A stretch of 64,000 bases of DNA from Streptomyces sp. Ru72 (GCF_002920635.1 NZ_PQSR01000016.1:52758-116757), one strand, 5' to 3'. Positions 52,110 through 61,211 are shown, counted from the first letter of the stretch. The notes: generated by a model from the letters alone, not told the origin. Program-made: numbers and translations.

Positions 52110-52143
52110 ACATCGTGATTTCGTGACGCGAGAGGCCGGGAAC

Positions 52144-52605
52144 ATGGCAGAGCCGAGGACCTTCACGTCCACCGACGAGCTGAAGGCGGCGGTGGGCGAG
52201 CAGTTGGGGCACACCGACTGGCTGGAGATCGACCAGAAGCGGATCGACCTGTTCGCGGAGGCGACCGGCGACCACCAGTGGATCCATGTGGATCCGGAGA
52301 AGGCGGCCCAGGGCCCCTTCGGGACCACCATCGCGCACGGGTACCTCACCCTGTCGCTGCTCCCGCTGTTCGGGCCGCAGCTGATCAAGGTGGAGGGCGT
52401 GAAGATGGGCGTCAACTACGGCACCAACAAGGTCCGTTTCCCCGCGCCCGTGCCGGTCGGCTCCCGGGTGCGCGCCACCGCGACGATCTCCGGCGTCGAG
52501 GAGGTGCAGGGCGGCGTACAGGTGACCGTCGCCTTCACCGTGGAGCGCGAGGGCGGCGACAAGCCGGTGTGCGTCGCCGAATCGGTCGCACGCTACTACC
52601 TCTGA
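52144..52605 (+). CDS. MaoC-family (R)-enoyl-CoA hydratase
   Basis: 153-aa hot-dog-fold hydratase. The signature AEATGDHQWIHVDPEKA contains the catalytic Asp/His; GTTIAHGYLTLSLLP follows. Acts in fatty acid or polyester metabolism. ATG 52144 is chosen as family-consistent. Palindromic operator upstream; convergent with a TetR gene that probably binds it. Confidence 0.92.
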   Translation: MAEPRTFTSTDELKAAVGEQLGHTDWLEIDQKRIDLFAEATGDHQWIHVDPEKAAQGPFGTTIAHGYLTLSLLPLFGPQLIKVEGVKMGVNYGTNKVRFPAPVPVGSRVRATATISGVEEVQGGVQVTVAFTVEREGGDKPVCVAESVARYYL

Positions 52606-52626
52606 CCCCGGTTCGGGTGGGGGCGC

Positions 52627-53253
52627 CTACTTCCGTGCCCCCACCATCCGCAGCACGAGGTCGGCGTAGAGCGCGCCGACCTCCTCGGGGGTCCGGGACC
52701 CGTCGACGTTGAACCAGCGGGCGACGTCGATGCACAGGGAGAGGATGGCCAGCGTCGTCCCCTTCACGTCCAGCACGTCGAACTCGCCCGCGGCCACGCC
52801 GTCCTCGACGATCCCGCGCACCTCGGCGTCCACCTGGCGGCGCAGGGCCAGGATCTCGGCGCGGGCGTCCGGGCCGAGCGCGTCCAGTTCGTACTGCACG
52901 ACCCGCGCGGTGGTGCGCCGCCCGGCGTGCCAGCGGACGAAGGAGCTCACCGCGCCGGCGAGCCGCTCGGTCGCGCTGCCCTCGCGCCGGGCCGCCGTGC
53001 GCAGGATCTCCAGTGCCTTGTCGTGACCGATGCGGCTGATGCGGTGAAGCAGCTCTTCCTTGGTCTTGTAGTGGATGTAGAGCGCGGCCGGGCTCATACC
53101 GGCGCGTCCCGCGATGTCACGGGTCGTCGTGGCGTGGTAGCCGCGTTCGGCGAAGGCCTCGACCGCGGCGACCAGCAGCCGCCGCGCCGCGTCCGGGGTC
53201 ACCTCGGCCCACGGCTCCATCTCGCCGCCGGCTGTCTCCTCCGCCGTACTCAT
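52627..53253 (-). CDS. TetR-family regulator near MaoC
   Basis: 208-aa regulator with HTH AFAERGYHATTTRDIAGRAGMSPAALYIHYKTKEELL (about residues 34-70) and an all-helical effector domain. It is adjacent to the MaoC gene and its own upstream region has a site like that before MaoC, so it likely controls both. Effector may be an acyl-CoA. Confidence 0.9.
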   Translation of the reverse strand: MSTAEETAGGEMEPWAEVTPDAARRLLVAAVEAFAERGYHATTTRDIAGRAGMSPAALYIHYKTKEELLHRISRIGHDKALEILRTAARREGSATERLAGAVSSFVRWHAGRRTTARVVQYELDALGPDARAEILALRRQVDAEVRGIVEDGVAAGEFDVLDVKGTTLAILSLCIDVARWFNVDGSRTPEEVGALYADLVLRMVGARK

Positions 53254-53298
53254 CGCTCGCCCCTTCCACTGGCAGGACGAACACCATACCTCCGAAGG

Positions 53299-53314
53299 TG
53301 AGCGGGCGCTTAGC
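53299..53314. promoter_or_regulatory. TetR operator candidate upstream of the TetR gene at 52627
   Basis: TGAGCGGGCGCTTAGC, 46 nt before the TetR start, is a degenerate copy of the MaoC palindrome and is embedded in a larger inverted repeat (GAGCGGGC/GCCCGCTC, 53300-53325) that could also end the YiaA-like transcript. Confidence 0.45.
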
Positions 53315-53322
53315 GTGCCCGC

Positions 53323-53610
53323 TCAGAGCTTTTCGAAGGGGTCGTGCTCGGCGAGCAGCTTCTCCAGCCTGGCCTGGTCCACCCGGCTGACGATCTGCCC
53401 GGCCTCCTGGCGGTCCCGGATCACCTTGGCGAGGGTGAAGGCGGAGGTCACCAGGTACAGGACGGCGATCCCGAGGAAGGCCCGCACCCAGGCGTCGGCG
53501 TGCAGCTGGAAGATCCCGACGGCGGTGGCCACCAGGGCGATGGCGAAGGACGCCACGGCCTGCCCGTAGAACGCGGCCGTGTTCTGCTGTCTGACCGGAG
53601 TCTCACTCAT
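53323..53610 (-). CDS. YiaA/YiaB-family inner membrane protein
   Basis: 95-aa protein with two hydrophobic helices (FYGQAVASFAIALVATAVGIFQL and WVRAFLGIAVLYLVTSAFTLAKVIRDRQE), the YiaAB two-helix domain, and a charged C-terminal tail. ATG 53610 (MSETPVRQQ). Function unknown. Confidence 0.85.
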   Translation of the reverse strand: MSETPVRQQNTAAFYGQAVASFAIALVATAVGIFQLHADAWVRAFLGIAVLYLVTSAFTLAKVIRDRQEAGQIVSRVDQARLEKLLAEHDPFEKL

Positions 53611-53670
53611 GTGGACCAGGGTCGGCGCACGGCGGCGCCGGCACATCCGCACGCGTACTCAAAGAGGTAC

Positions 53671-54822
53671 TCAGAACGCCGAGACCCCGGTCAGCGCCCG
53701 CCCGATGACCAGTTTCTGGATCTGGCTGGTTCCCTCGTAGAGGGTCATCACCCGGGCGTCGCGCAGCAGTTTGCCCACCGGGTACTCGTCGATGTAGCCG
53801 TAGCCGCCGAAGACCTGCAGGGCGTTGTTCGCGGCGCGGACGGCGGCCTCGGAGGCGAACAGCTTGGCCTTGGAGGACTCGACGGCGAAGGGCAGGCCGC
53901 GGTCGATCAGGTCGGCGACGCGCCAGGTCAGCAGCCGTGCGGCGTCCACGTCGACGGCGATGTCGCTGAGGAGTTCCTGGACGAGCTGGTGGTGGGCGAT
54001 GGTCCTGCCGAACTGCTCCCGCTCGCCGGCGTACGCCACCGCCGCGTCCAGCGCGGCCCGGGCTATGCCGACGCAACCCGCCGCCACCGACATCCGGCCC
54101 TTGGCGAGCGCGGACATGGCGACGGAGAACCCCTTGCCCTCCGGGGCCAGCCTCGCCGAGGCGGGGACGCGGACGTCCTCGAGGACCAGTTCGGCGGTCG
54201 CCTGGCCGCGCAGGCCGAGCTTGCCGTGGACGGTGCGGCGGGTCAGGCCGGGGGTGTCGGCGGGGACCAGGAAGGCGGAGACGCCCTTGTGGCCGGGGGC
54301 GTCGGTGGAACGGGCGAAGAGCAGGACGACGTCGGCCCAGGTGCCGTTGGTGATGAACATCTTGGCGCCGTTGATCACGTAGTGGTCGCCGTCGCGTACC
54401 GCGCTGGTGGTGAGGTTGCCCGCGTCGGAGCCGGTGCCCGGCTCGGTGAGCCCGAAGCAGCCGACGTACTCCCCGGACGTCAGCCCCGGCAGCCAGCGGC
54501 GCTTCTGCTCCTCGGTGCCCCAGGCGGCGATGGTCTTGGCGACCAGGCCGAGCGAGACGGACACGATTCCGCGCACGGACGAGTCGCCGCGACCCAGCTC
54601 CTCGGTCACCAGGCAGTACGCGAGGTGGTCGCCGCCCGAGCCGCCGTACTCCTCGTCGACGGTGAGCCCGAGGAAGCCGACCTCGCCGAGCTTCTTGACG
54701 ATCGCACGGTCCACCTCCTCGGCCCGGTCCCAGTCGACGACGTGCGGGGCGATCTCGCGGGTCACGAACTCCTCGGCCAGCCGTCGCACGGCCACCTGCT
54801 CCTCGCTGAGCTCCAGGTTCAC
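53671..54822 (-). CDS. Acyl-CoA dehydrogenase (short/branched-chain type)
   Basis: 383-aa FAD acyl-CoA dehydrogenase. Signatures GCFGLTEPGTGSDAGNLTTSA, KMFITNGTWADVVLLFA, QVFGGYGYIDEYPVGKLLRDARVMTLYEGTSQIQKLVIGRAL with the catalytic Glu in YEGTSQI. Likely beta-oxidation or branched amino-acid degradation. Divergent from a TetR gene across an operator at 54865. Confidence 0.94.
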   Translation of the reverse strand: MNLELSEEQVAVRRLAEEFVTREIAPHVVDWDRAEEVDRAIVKKLGEVGFLGLTVDEEYGGSGGDHLAYCLVTEELGRGDSSVRGIVSVSLGLVAKTIAAWGTEEQKRRWLPGLTSGEYVGCFGLTEPGTGSDAGNLTTSAVRDGDHYVINGAKMFITNGTWADVVLLFARSTDAPGHKGVSAFLVPADTPGLTRRTVHGKLGLRGQATAELVLEDVRVPASARLAPEGKGFSVAMSALAKGRMSVAAGCVGIARAALDAAVAYAGEREQFGRTIAHHQLVQELLSDIAVDVDAARLLTWRVADLIDRGLPFAVESSKAKLFASEAAVRAANNALQVFGGYGYIDEYPVGKLLRDARVMTLYEGTSQIQKLVIGRALTGVSAF

Positions 54823-54864
54823 GACGTGTCACCCCTCGTGCAGATCATTGAATGCGGCACATTT

Positions 54865-54883
54865 AAATTAGCACTGCTAGTTT
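54865..54883. promoter_or_regulatory. TetR operator candidate between acyl-CoA dehydrogenase and TetR
   Basis: AAATTAGCACTGCTAGTTT contains TAGCA-C-TGCTA and matches the site before the aldehyde dehydrogenase gene (59867) in 15 of 19 positions. It would overlap the promoter of the TetR gene, whose TACTAT -10 box is at 54897. Confidence 0.6.
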
Positions 54884-54909
54884 CCCTGTGCAGCCCTACT
54901 ATGTGCGCC

Positions 54910-55551
54910 ATGGCCCGACCGCGCAAGCCGCTCCTCAGCACCGACCGCATCGTCGCCACGGCGCGGGCGCTGGTGGACGCGGAAGGCCTCGCGGCCGTCT
55001 CCACGCGCCGCCTCGCCGCCGAACTCGGGGTCAGCGGACCGTCGCTGTACAACCACTTCCGCACCAAAGACGAGATCCTGGAGGCGGTCGCCGACTCGGT
55101 GAGCGCACAGGTCGATCTGTCGATGTTCGAGGACGGCCGGCCCTGGCGGACCGCGCTGCACGACTGGGCGGTCTCCTACCGCGCCGCGCTGCGCGACCAC
55201 CCGAACATCGTCCCGGTCCTCGCCCGCGGGCCCGGCCGCCGCCCGGCCGCCCTGCGCCTCGCGGACGCGGTCTACGGGGCGATGGTCGACGCGGGGTGGC
55301 CGCCCGCGCAGGCCACCTCCATCGGCGCGCTGATGCGCTACTTCGTGATGGGCTCGGCGCTCGGCTCGTTCGCGGGCGGCTTCGTCGACGACGCGGCGGC
55401 GTACGACCCGGCCGACTATCCCCATCTGGGGCAGGCCCACCTCCTCGCCGAGCAGCAGGAGAAGATCGACGAACGGGCCTTCGAGACGGGGCTGGCCGCC
55501 CTGCTGGACGGACTGGAACGGCAGTACGAGCAGGTGAAGCGCCCCGTCTAG
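54910..55551 (+). CDS. TetR-family regulator
   Basis: 213-aa regulator. HTH in ALVDAEGLAAVSTRRLAAELGVSGPSLYNHFRTKDEIL and a TetR_C-type domain with FVMGSALGSFAGGF. ATG 54910 lies 7 nt after TACTAT (54897-54902), suggesting a leaderless transcript; ATG 54901 would place the start inside that box. Autoregulation and control of acyl-CoA dehydrogenase are likely; the same operator before the aldehyde/alcohol dehydrogenase pair extends the regulon. Confidence 0.9.
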   Translation: MARPRKPLLSTDRIVATARALVDAEGLAAVSTRRLAAELGVSGPSLYNHFRTKDEILEAVADSVSAQVDLSMFEDGRPWRTALHDWAVSYRAALRDHPNIVPVLARGPGRRPAALRLADAVYGAMVDAGWPPAQATSIGALMRYFVMGSALGSFAGGFVDDAAAYDPADYPHLGQAHLLAEQQEKIDERAFETGLAALLDGLERQYEQVKRPV

Positions 55552-55561
55552 GACATGCGGA

Positions 55562-55589
55562 GGACACTTCGGTGCGCACCGAAGTGTCC
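55562..55589. promoter_or_regulatory. 28-bp perfect palindrome before ArsR-like gene
   Basis: GGACACTTCGGTGC followed directly by its reverse complement, 19 nt before the ATG of the ArsR-like gene. The symmetry and placement fit an autoregulatory operator. It starts 10 nt after the TetR stop, so it could also act as a hairpin. Confidence 0.6.
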
Positions 55590-55607
55590 GTGGTCGATGC
55601 TGGGCTC

Positions 55608-56324
55608 ATGACGACGAGGAAGGACGGTGCGGCGGCCGGGCTCGCGGGGCTCGCGGGGCTGATCGCCGACGAGACGCGCGCCGCCTGTCTGCTGACGCTG
55701 CTCGACGGCCGGGCGTGGACCGCCGGTGAGCTGGCGCGGCACGCCGGCGTCGCGGCCTCGACGCTGAGCGAGCACCTGGGCAGGCTCGTCGCGGGCGGGC
55801 TGCTCACCGAGGAGCGGCAGGGACGGCACCGGTATGTGCGGCTCGCCGACGCGCGGGTCGCCCAGATCGTCGAGGACCTCGCCGCGCACGTGGTGCCGGA
55901 CGCCGGGGCCGGACGTCCGCGCACGCTGCGGGAGGCGAGTGCCGGGTCCGCGATGGCCCGCGGCCGCACCTGCTACGACCACCTCGCGGGGCGGCTCGGC
56001 ATCGCCGTCACGGACGCGCTGACCGCCCGGGGACTGCTGCGTCAGGACACCGGGTTCGCGCTGACCGACGCGGGCCTGGCCTGGTTCGGCACCGCCGGCA
56101 TCCGCCTCGACCGCAAGGGCCGCAGGCCCCTCGCCCGAGCCTGCCTCGACTGGACCGAGCGCCGCCCCCATCTCGCGGGTGTCGCGGGTGCCGCGCTGTG
56201 CCGGCACGCCCTGGACGCGGGCTGGTGTGTCCGCATCGGCTCCGAACGGGCCGTGAAGGTCACGGGCGAGGGCGAGCGCGCGCTGTCGCGGCTGCTCGGG
56301 ATCGAGGCGGTGGCGCTGCGCTGA
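55608..56324 (+). CDS. ArsR-type winged-helix regulator
   Basis: 238-aa protein. Winged helix in residues about 10-75 (IADETRAACLLTLLDGRAWTAGELARHAGVAASTLSEHLGRLVAGGLLTEERQGRHRYVRL), typical of ArsR/HTH_20. The C-terminal 150 residues (CYDHLAGRLGIAVTDALTARGLL) form a larger sensing domain seen in Streptomyces homologues. No metal-binding CVC motif in the HTH, so it probably responds to an organic ligand. The DMT exporter 58 nt downstream may be its target. Confidence 0.88.
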   Translation: MTTRKDGAAAGLAGLAGLIADETRAACLLTLLDGRAWTAGELARHAGVAASTLSEHLGRLVAGGLLTEERQGRHRYVRLADARVAQIVEDLAAHVVPDAGAGRPRTLREASAGSAMARGRTCYDHLAGRLGIAVTDALTARGLLRQDTGFALTDAGLAWFGTAGIRLDRKGRRPLARACLDWTERRPHLAGVAGAALCRHALDAGWCVRIGSERAVKVTGEGERALSRLLGIEAVALR

Positions 56325-56382
56325 GCCCCGTGGTCCGAAATCCGCGAGCATTCCCGCCCCCTGCCCTCCTAGCCTCTGGAGA

Positions 56383-57318
56383 ATGATGAACGTCTCCCCC
56401 TCCCGTCTGGCCGCCGGCGCCGCCACCGTCACGGTGCTGCTGTGGGCCTCCGCCTTCGTCTCGATCCGCAGTGCGGGCGCCGCGTACGCGCCGGGCGCGC
56501 TGGCGCTCGGCCGGCTGCTGGCCGGGGCACTGGCGCTGGGGGTGATCTGCCTCCTGCGGCGGGAGGGGTTGCCGCCGCGTGCGGCGTGGCGCGGCATCGC
56601 GATATCCGGGCTGCTGTGGTTCGGCTTCTACATGGTGGTGCTCAACTGGGGCGAGCAGCAGGTCGATGCCGGGACCGCCGCGCTGGTGGTGAACATCGGG
56701 CCGATCCTGATCGCGCTGCTGAGTGCGCGGTTGCTGGGGGACGCCATGCCGCCGCGGCTGCTCGCGGGCATGGCGGTGTCGTTCGCCGGTGCCGTGACCG
56801 TGGGCCTTTCGATGTCGGGTGACGGGGGCTCCTCGGTGCTCGGGGTGGTGCTGTGCCTGCTCGCCGCGGGCGCCTACGCGGCCGGTGTCGTCGCGCAGAA
56901 GCCCGCGCTGGGTGCGGCGAGCGCGCTGCAGGCGACGACGTTCGGGTGTCTGGTGGGCGCGGTCGCCTGTCTGCCGTTCGCGGGACAGCTGGTGCACGAC
57001 GCGGCCCGCGCGCCGGTGTCCGCCACGCTCAACATGGTGTACCTGGGTGTCTTTCCGACCGCGCTCGCCTTCACGACCTGGGCGTACGCCCTGGCCCGTA
57101 CGACCGCGAGCCGCATGGGCGCGACGACGTACGCGGTGCCCGCGCTGGTGGTCCTGATGTCCTGGCTCTTCCTCCAGGAGGTCCCGGGGCCGGTGACGCT
57201 CGCGGGTGGCGCGCTGTGCCTGGCCGGAGTGGCGGTGTCACGGTCGCGTCCCCGCACGCCGCCTCCGGCCCCGGAACCGCACGCCACGCCCGAGCAGGTG
57301 CCGGCCGCCGAGTCCTAG
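56383..57318 (+). CDS. EamA-family (DMT) transporter
   Basis: 311-aa membrane protein with ten helices and two EamA repeats: VTVLLWASAFVSIRSAG, FYMVVLNWGEQQVDAGTAALVVNIGPILIALL, then VYLGVFPTALAFTTWAYALARTTASRMGATTYAVPALVVLMSWLFLQEVP. Probably an exporter of metabolites; may be controlled by the preceding ArsR-like regulator. C-terminal Pro-rich tail. Confidence 0.9.
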   Translation: MMNVSPSRLAAGAATVTVLLWASAFVSIRSAGAAYAPGALALGRLLAGALALGVICLLRREGLPPRAAWRGIAISGLLWFGFYMVVLNWGEQQVDAGTAALVVNIGPILIALLSARLLGDAMPPRLLAGMAVSFAGAVTVGLSMSGDGGSSVLGVVLCLLAAGAYAAGVVAQKPALGAASALQATTFGCLVGAVACLPFAGQLVHDAARAPVSATLNMVYLGVFPTALAFTTWAYALARTTASRMGATTYAVPALVVLMSWLFLQEVPGPVTLAGGALCLAGVAVSRSRPRTPPPAPEPHATPEQVPAAES

Positions 57319-57340
57319 AACACGGGACGAACCCAGGGCT

Positions 57341-58426
57341 TCAGAACACCACCAGCGCCCGGCCGCCCTTGCCCGCCAGCATGTTCTCGAAGGCGGACGG
57401 GATGCCCTCCAGCGCGATCCGTTCCGTCACCAGCGCGCCCAGGTCCAGGCGGCCCGCCCGGATGTGCTCGGCCAGGACCGGCAGGTCCTCGGCCGGGTTG
57501 GAGTTGCCGTAGACGCAGCCCGTCAGCGTGCGGCCCCAGTGGAAGATCTCCAGGGCGTTGAAGGTGACCTCCTGGTCCTTGCCGCCGATGCCGACGACCG
57601 TCGTACGGCCGCCGCGGCGCGTGGAGTCCCAGGCGGCGCGGATGGTGGCCGCCCGGCCCACGCACTCCACCGCCACGTCGACGCCCTGCTTGCCGGTGAG
57701 GCCGCGGATCTCGCGGGGCGTGGTGTCGGAGGCGAGCAGGAAGTCCGTCGCGCCCGCCCCTCGCGCCAACTCCTCCTTCGCGGGGGACACGTCCACCGCG
57801 ACGATCCTCTCCGCGCCCGCGATCCGCGCCGCCTGGAGGGTCGCGAGGCCCACCCCGCCGACGCCGAAGACCGCGACCGTCTCCCCCGGGCGTACCTTCG
57901 CCGCGTGGTGCACGGCCCCGTAGCCGGTGAGGACGGCGCAGCCCAGCAGCGCCGCGTCGGCCAGCGGCACGCCGTCCGGGGCCGGGAGGACGCAGGATGC
58001 CGCGACCACGGTCTCCTCCGCGAACGCGGCGACGTTCAGGCCGGGGTGCAGATCCGTGCCGTCCTCCGCGCGACGGGCGTGGACGGCACCGGCGCCGGTG
58101 AGCGCGTCGGCGCACAGCCACACCTCGCCCCGTGCGCAGGCGTGGCAGCTCCCGCAGGACGGCGCCCAGTTGAGGACCACTCCGTCACCGGGGGCGACAT
58201 GGGTGACGCCCTCCCCCACCGACACCACCGTGCCCGCGCCCTCGTGGCCGAGGACGGCGGGCACCGGCACCCGCATGGTGCCGTTGGACAGGGACAGGTC
58301 GGAGTGGCAGACCCCGGCGGCGGCCAGCCGGATCCGGACCTGGCCGGGGCCTGGCTCGGGGAGCTCGATCCCGGTGACCTCCAGCGGGGCCCCGACGGCG
58401 GGCAGTACAGCGGCACGGACGACCAT
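57341..58426 (-). CDS. Zinc-dependent alcohol dehydrogenase
   Basis: 361-aa class III-like medium-chain alcohol dehydrogenase. Catalytic zinc ligands in AGVCHSDLSLSNG and GHEGAGTVV; structural zinc cysteines in CGSCHACARGEVWLC; GVGGVGLATLQAARIAGA binds NAD. ATG 58426 starts 5 nt after the aldehyde dehydrogenase stop, with GGAG inside that gene, so they are co-transcribed. Together they convert an alcohol to an acid via the aldehyde. Confidence 0.92.
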   Translation of the reverse strand: MVVRAAVLPAVGAPLEVTGIELPEPGPGQVRIRLAAAGVCHSDLSLSNGTMRVPVPAVLGHEGAGTVVSVGEGVTHVAPGDGVVLNWAPSCGSCHACARGEVWLCADALTGAGAVHARRAEDGTDLHPGLNVAAFAEETVVAASCVLPAPDGVPLADAALLGCAVLTGYGAVHHAAKVRPGETVAVFGVGGVGLATLQAARIAGAERIVAVDVSPAKEELARGAGATDFLLASDTTPREIRGLTGKQGVDVAVECVGRAATIRAAWDSTRRGGRTTVVGIGGKDQEVTFNALEIFHWGRTLTGCVYGNSNPAEDLPVLAEHIRAGRLDLGALVTERIALEGIPSAFENMLAGKGGRALVVF

Positions 58427-58431
58427 CTGGC

Positions 58432-59829
58432 TCAACGCTCCTGGAACTGGAGGGACTTGGTCTGCAGGTACTCGGCGAGGCCGTGCGCGCCGAGCTCGCG
58501 GCCGACGCCGGACTGCTTGTAACCGCCGAAGGGAGCGAGGGGGTTGAAGCGTCCGCCGTTGATGTCGACCTGCCCGGTCTCCATGCGCCGCGCGAACGCG
58601 ACCGCCTCCGCGTCGTCCCCGGCCCACACCGCGCCGGCCAGCCCGTACACCGTGCCGTTCGCGATCCGCAGGGCGTCCTGCTCGTCCTCGTAGGACAGGA
58701 CCGCCAGTACGGGGCCGAAGATCTCCTCCTGCGCGATCGTCATCTCGGGGGTGACGTCGGCGAAGACGGTGGGCTGCACGAAGTAGCCGCGTTCCCGGGG
58801 GGATTCGGGACCGCCCGCGACCAGGCGGGCGCCCTCCGCCAGGCCCTTCTCGATGTAACCGCGCACCCGCGCCTGCTGCCTGGCGCTCACCACCGGGCCG
58901 ATGCGGTCCCCGTACTTCGCCGCCGCCTTCGCGGCGAGCTCGACCGCCTCCTCGTACCGGTCCCGGTGCACCAGCATCCGCGTCCACGCGCTGCACGTCT
59001 GGCCGGAGTTGGACATGACGTTCGCGACGCCCACGTTGACCGCCTTGGCGAGGTCCGCGCTCGGCAGGACGACGTTCGCGGACTTGCCGCCCAGTTCCAG
59101 GGCCACCTTCTTCACGGCCGCTCCCGCCGTGGCGCCGATCCGCCGGCCGACCGCCGTGGATCCGGTGAAGGAGACCAGGTCGACGCCCGGGTGCTCGGCG
59201 AGCGCCTGGCCCGCGACCGGGCCGAGGCCGGTGACCAGGTTGAAGACCCCGGCCGGCACGCCCGCCTCGTGGACGGCCTCCGCGAAGAGCTGGGCGGTCA
59301 GCGGGGTGTCCTCGGCCGGCTTGAGGACGACCGTGCAGCCCGCCGCCAGCGCCGGGGCGACCTTGGCGACGATCTGGTGGAGGGGGTAGTTCCAGGGGGT
59401 GATGGCACCGACGACGCCGACCGGCTCCTGGTAGACGGTGGAGTTGCCGACGTTCTCCTCGAAGGAGTGGGTGGCGGCCAGTTCGGCGTACGATCCCGCG
59501 ACCGCGATCGGCAGGCCGACCTGCACGTTCTGTGAGAACGGGAGCGGGGAGCCCAGCTCCGCCGTCACGGTCTCGGCGATCTCGTCCTTCCGGGCGAGGA
59601 GCACGTCGCGCAGGGCGGCGAGCCGGGCGGCCCGCTCGGCCGGGGCGGTGGCGGCCCAGCCGGGGAAGGCGGCGCGGGCGGCGCGTACGGCGGCGGCGAC
59701 GTCCTCGGCGGTGCCCGCCGGGACCCTGCCGATGACCTGCTCGTCGGCAGGGTTCACGACCTCGATGGTGTCCGCGCCGACGGCGGGGCGCCAGGCGCCG
59801 TCGATGTACATGCCGTCATGTGCCTTCAT
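58432..59829 (-). CDS. Aldehyde dehydrogenase (NAD+)
   Basis: 465-aa aldehyde dehydrogenase. Catalytic Cys in [14 protein letters not shown], catalytic Glu in [15 protein letters not shown] loop [12 protein letters not shown], and PWNYPL. ATG 59829 ([13 protein letters not shown]). First gene of a two-gene unit with the zinc alcohol dehydrogenase; upstream operator at 59867 resembles the one controlling the TetR/acyl-CoA dehydrogenase pair 5 kb away. Confidence 0.94.
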   Translation of the reverse strand: MKAHDGMYIDGAWRPAVGADTIEVVNPADEQVIGRVPAGTAEDVAAAVRAARAAFPGWAATAPAERAARLAALRDVLLARKDEIAETVTAELGSPLPFSQNVQVGLPIAVAGSYAELAATHSFEENVGNSTVYQEPVGVVGAITPWNYPLHQIVAKVAPALAAGCTVVLKPAEDTPLTAQLFAEAVHEAGVPAGVFNLVTGLGPVAGQALAEHPGVDLVSFTGSTAVGRRIGATAGAAVKKVALELGGKSANVVLPSADLAKAVNVGVANVMSNSGQTCSAWTRMLVHRDRYEEAVELAAKAAAKYGDRIGPVVSARQQARVRGYIEKGLAEGARLVAGGPESPRERGYFVQPTVFADVTPEMTIAQEEIFGPVLAVLSYEDEQDALRIANGTVYGLAGAVWAGDDAEAVAFARRMETGQVDINGGRFNPLAPFGGYKQSGVGRELGAHGLAEYLQTKSLQFQER

Positions 59830-59866
59830 CGTCTTCCTCCCGGGCGGGCAGCATCGTCCGCGCCCC

Positions 59867-59885
59867 AAACTAGCGCCGGTAGTTT
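59867..59885. promoter_or_regulatory. TetR operator candidate before aldehyde dehydrogenase
   Basis: AAACTAGCGCCGGTAGTTT is a near palindrome sharing 15 of 19 bases with the site at 54865. It lies 38 nt upstream of the aldehyde dehydrogenase start. Confidence 0.6.
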
Positions 59886-59969
59886 TGTGGCGCCAGGGGG
59901 CTCCGGGAGGTCAGCGTAGGGCCTGTCCTGCGGATCAGGTCGGCCGTGAGGGACGGTTTGAAGGCGGCC

Positions 59970-61190
59970 TCAGGTCCGGCCGGCCGCCGCGCCCCGCCGC
60001 ACGGACGAGTCCGCCTCGTGCGCCTCTGCCGTGGGCGAGCGCAGCGCGATCCCGGAGGAGACCAGCAGCAGCGCGCCGAGCATCACGAACGGCGCGGCCA
60101 CACCCGCCATTCCGGCGACCAGTCCCGCGGCGGCGGGCGCGGCGACCTGGCCGAGGCGGTTGCCGGTCAGCCGCAGGGCGAGGGCGGTGGAGCGGGCGCC
60201 GTGGGGCGCGGCCTGCACGACGGTCGTCATGGACAGCGGCTGCCCGACACCGAGGCAGAATCCGAGCACGGTGAGCATCGCGCCGAGCACCCACACCGGC
60301 ACCGGCAGCGCGATGCCGGCACACAGCAGCGCCGCCACCACGCAGGTCAGGGCGAGCAGGACGGTCCGGCCGAGCAGCCGCAGCAGCGGCGTGAGGACGA
60401 GACGGCAGGCGATGGTGGCGGCCGCGCGCAGGCTCAGCAGCAGGCCGACGACTGCCGGGGCGATGCCGCGGTGGTCGCCGACGACCGGCAGGTACGCGGT
60501 GAGGATGTCCGTGGCGGACAGTACGGCCAGGCTGATCAGAATGCCGGCCGGTACACCGCGGGCGCGCAGGATGCGGTGCAGGGCGACACGGTCGCCGTGC
60601 GCGGTACGGGCCGTCGTGGCCGTACGGCGCTCGATGCGCCACAGGGAGGTGAACGCGACCGCGGCGCCCGCGCCGGCCACCAGCAGGGCGAGCGCGCTGG
60701 TGGCCGCCCGGTCGGGGCCGTGGATCAGGGCGCCGGCGGCGATCGGGCCGACAAGTTGTCCGAGGGAGGCGCCGATCGTGAAGTGGCCGAAGTTGCGGTC
60801 CTGGTCACGGGGCTCCGACCGGCGGGCCACGATCGACTGGGCGCCTATGACGAAGCACAGGTGGCCGAGGCCCATCACGCCGCTCCACGCGGCCATCGCC
60901 GCCAGGGAGCCCGCGGCCCCGCTGAGCGCGCAGCCGCCGGAGATCAGGACCACGCCGGTCACCAGCAGCGGCACGCACCGGCCGTGGTCCGTACGGCGGC
61001 CGAGCGGTACGGCGGCGAACAGCGGCAGCAGCGCGTAGACACCGGCGATGACACCGACCGCGCGGTCGTCGGCGCCCAGCGCGAGAGCCCGGTAGGACAC
61101 GGCGGGCCTGGCCATCGACACCGCCCCCTGCGCGAAGCCGAAGGCGATGACGAGGCGGAGCAGCCAGCCGCGGTTCCCACCGGGCCCCAT
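59970..61190 (-). CDS. MFS transporter
   Basis: 406-aa major facilitator with 12 predicted helices; motif A-like PLGRRTDHGRCVP between helices 2 and 3, and a second-half repeat LTPLLRLLGRTVLLALT. ATG 61190 (MGPGGNRGW) follows GGAGGA. Located 21 nt downstream of the CitMHS gene on the same strand, so both may be expressed together. Substrate unknown. Confidence 0.88.
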   Translation of the reverse strand: MGPGGNRGWLLRLVIAFGFAQGAVSMARPAVSYRALALGADDRAVGVIAGVYALLPLFAAVPLGRRTDHGRCVPLLVTGVVLISGGCALSGAAGSLAAMAAWSGVMGLGHLCFVIGAQSIVARRSEPRDQDRNFGHFTIGASLGQLVGPIAAGALIHGPDRAATSALALLVAGAGAAVAFTSLWRIERRTATTARTAHGDRVALHRILRARGVPAGILISLAVLSATDILTAYLPVVGDHRGIAPAVVGLLLSLRAAATIACRLVLTPLLRLLGRTVLLALTCVVAALLCAGIALPVPVWVLGAMLTVLGFCLGVGQPLSMTTVVQAAPHGARSTALALRLTGNRLGQVAAPAAAGLVAGMAGVAAPFVMLGALLLVSSGIALRSPTAEAHEADSSVRRGAAAGRT

Positions 61191-61211
61191 GAGAACGTCC
61201 TCCACGAGTGA

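Noticed and set aside
52029..52143. SoxR box in the soxR-maoC intergenic region
   Set aside because: The palindrome present (CTAAGCA-TGCTTAG) lacks the CTCAAG-type halves of known SoxR sites and matches a TetR-type site upstream of the neighbouring tetR gene.
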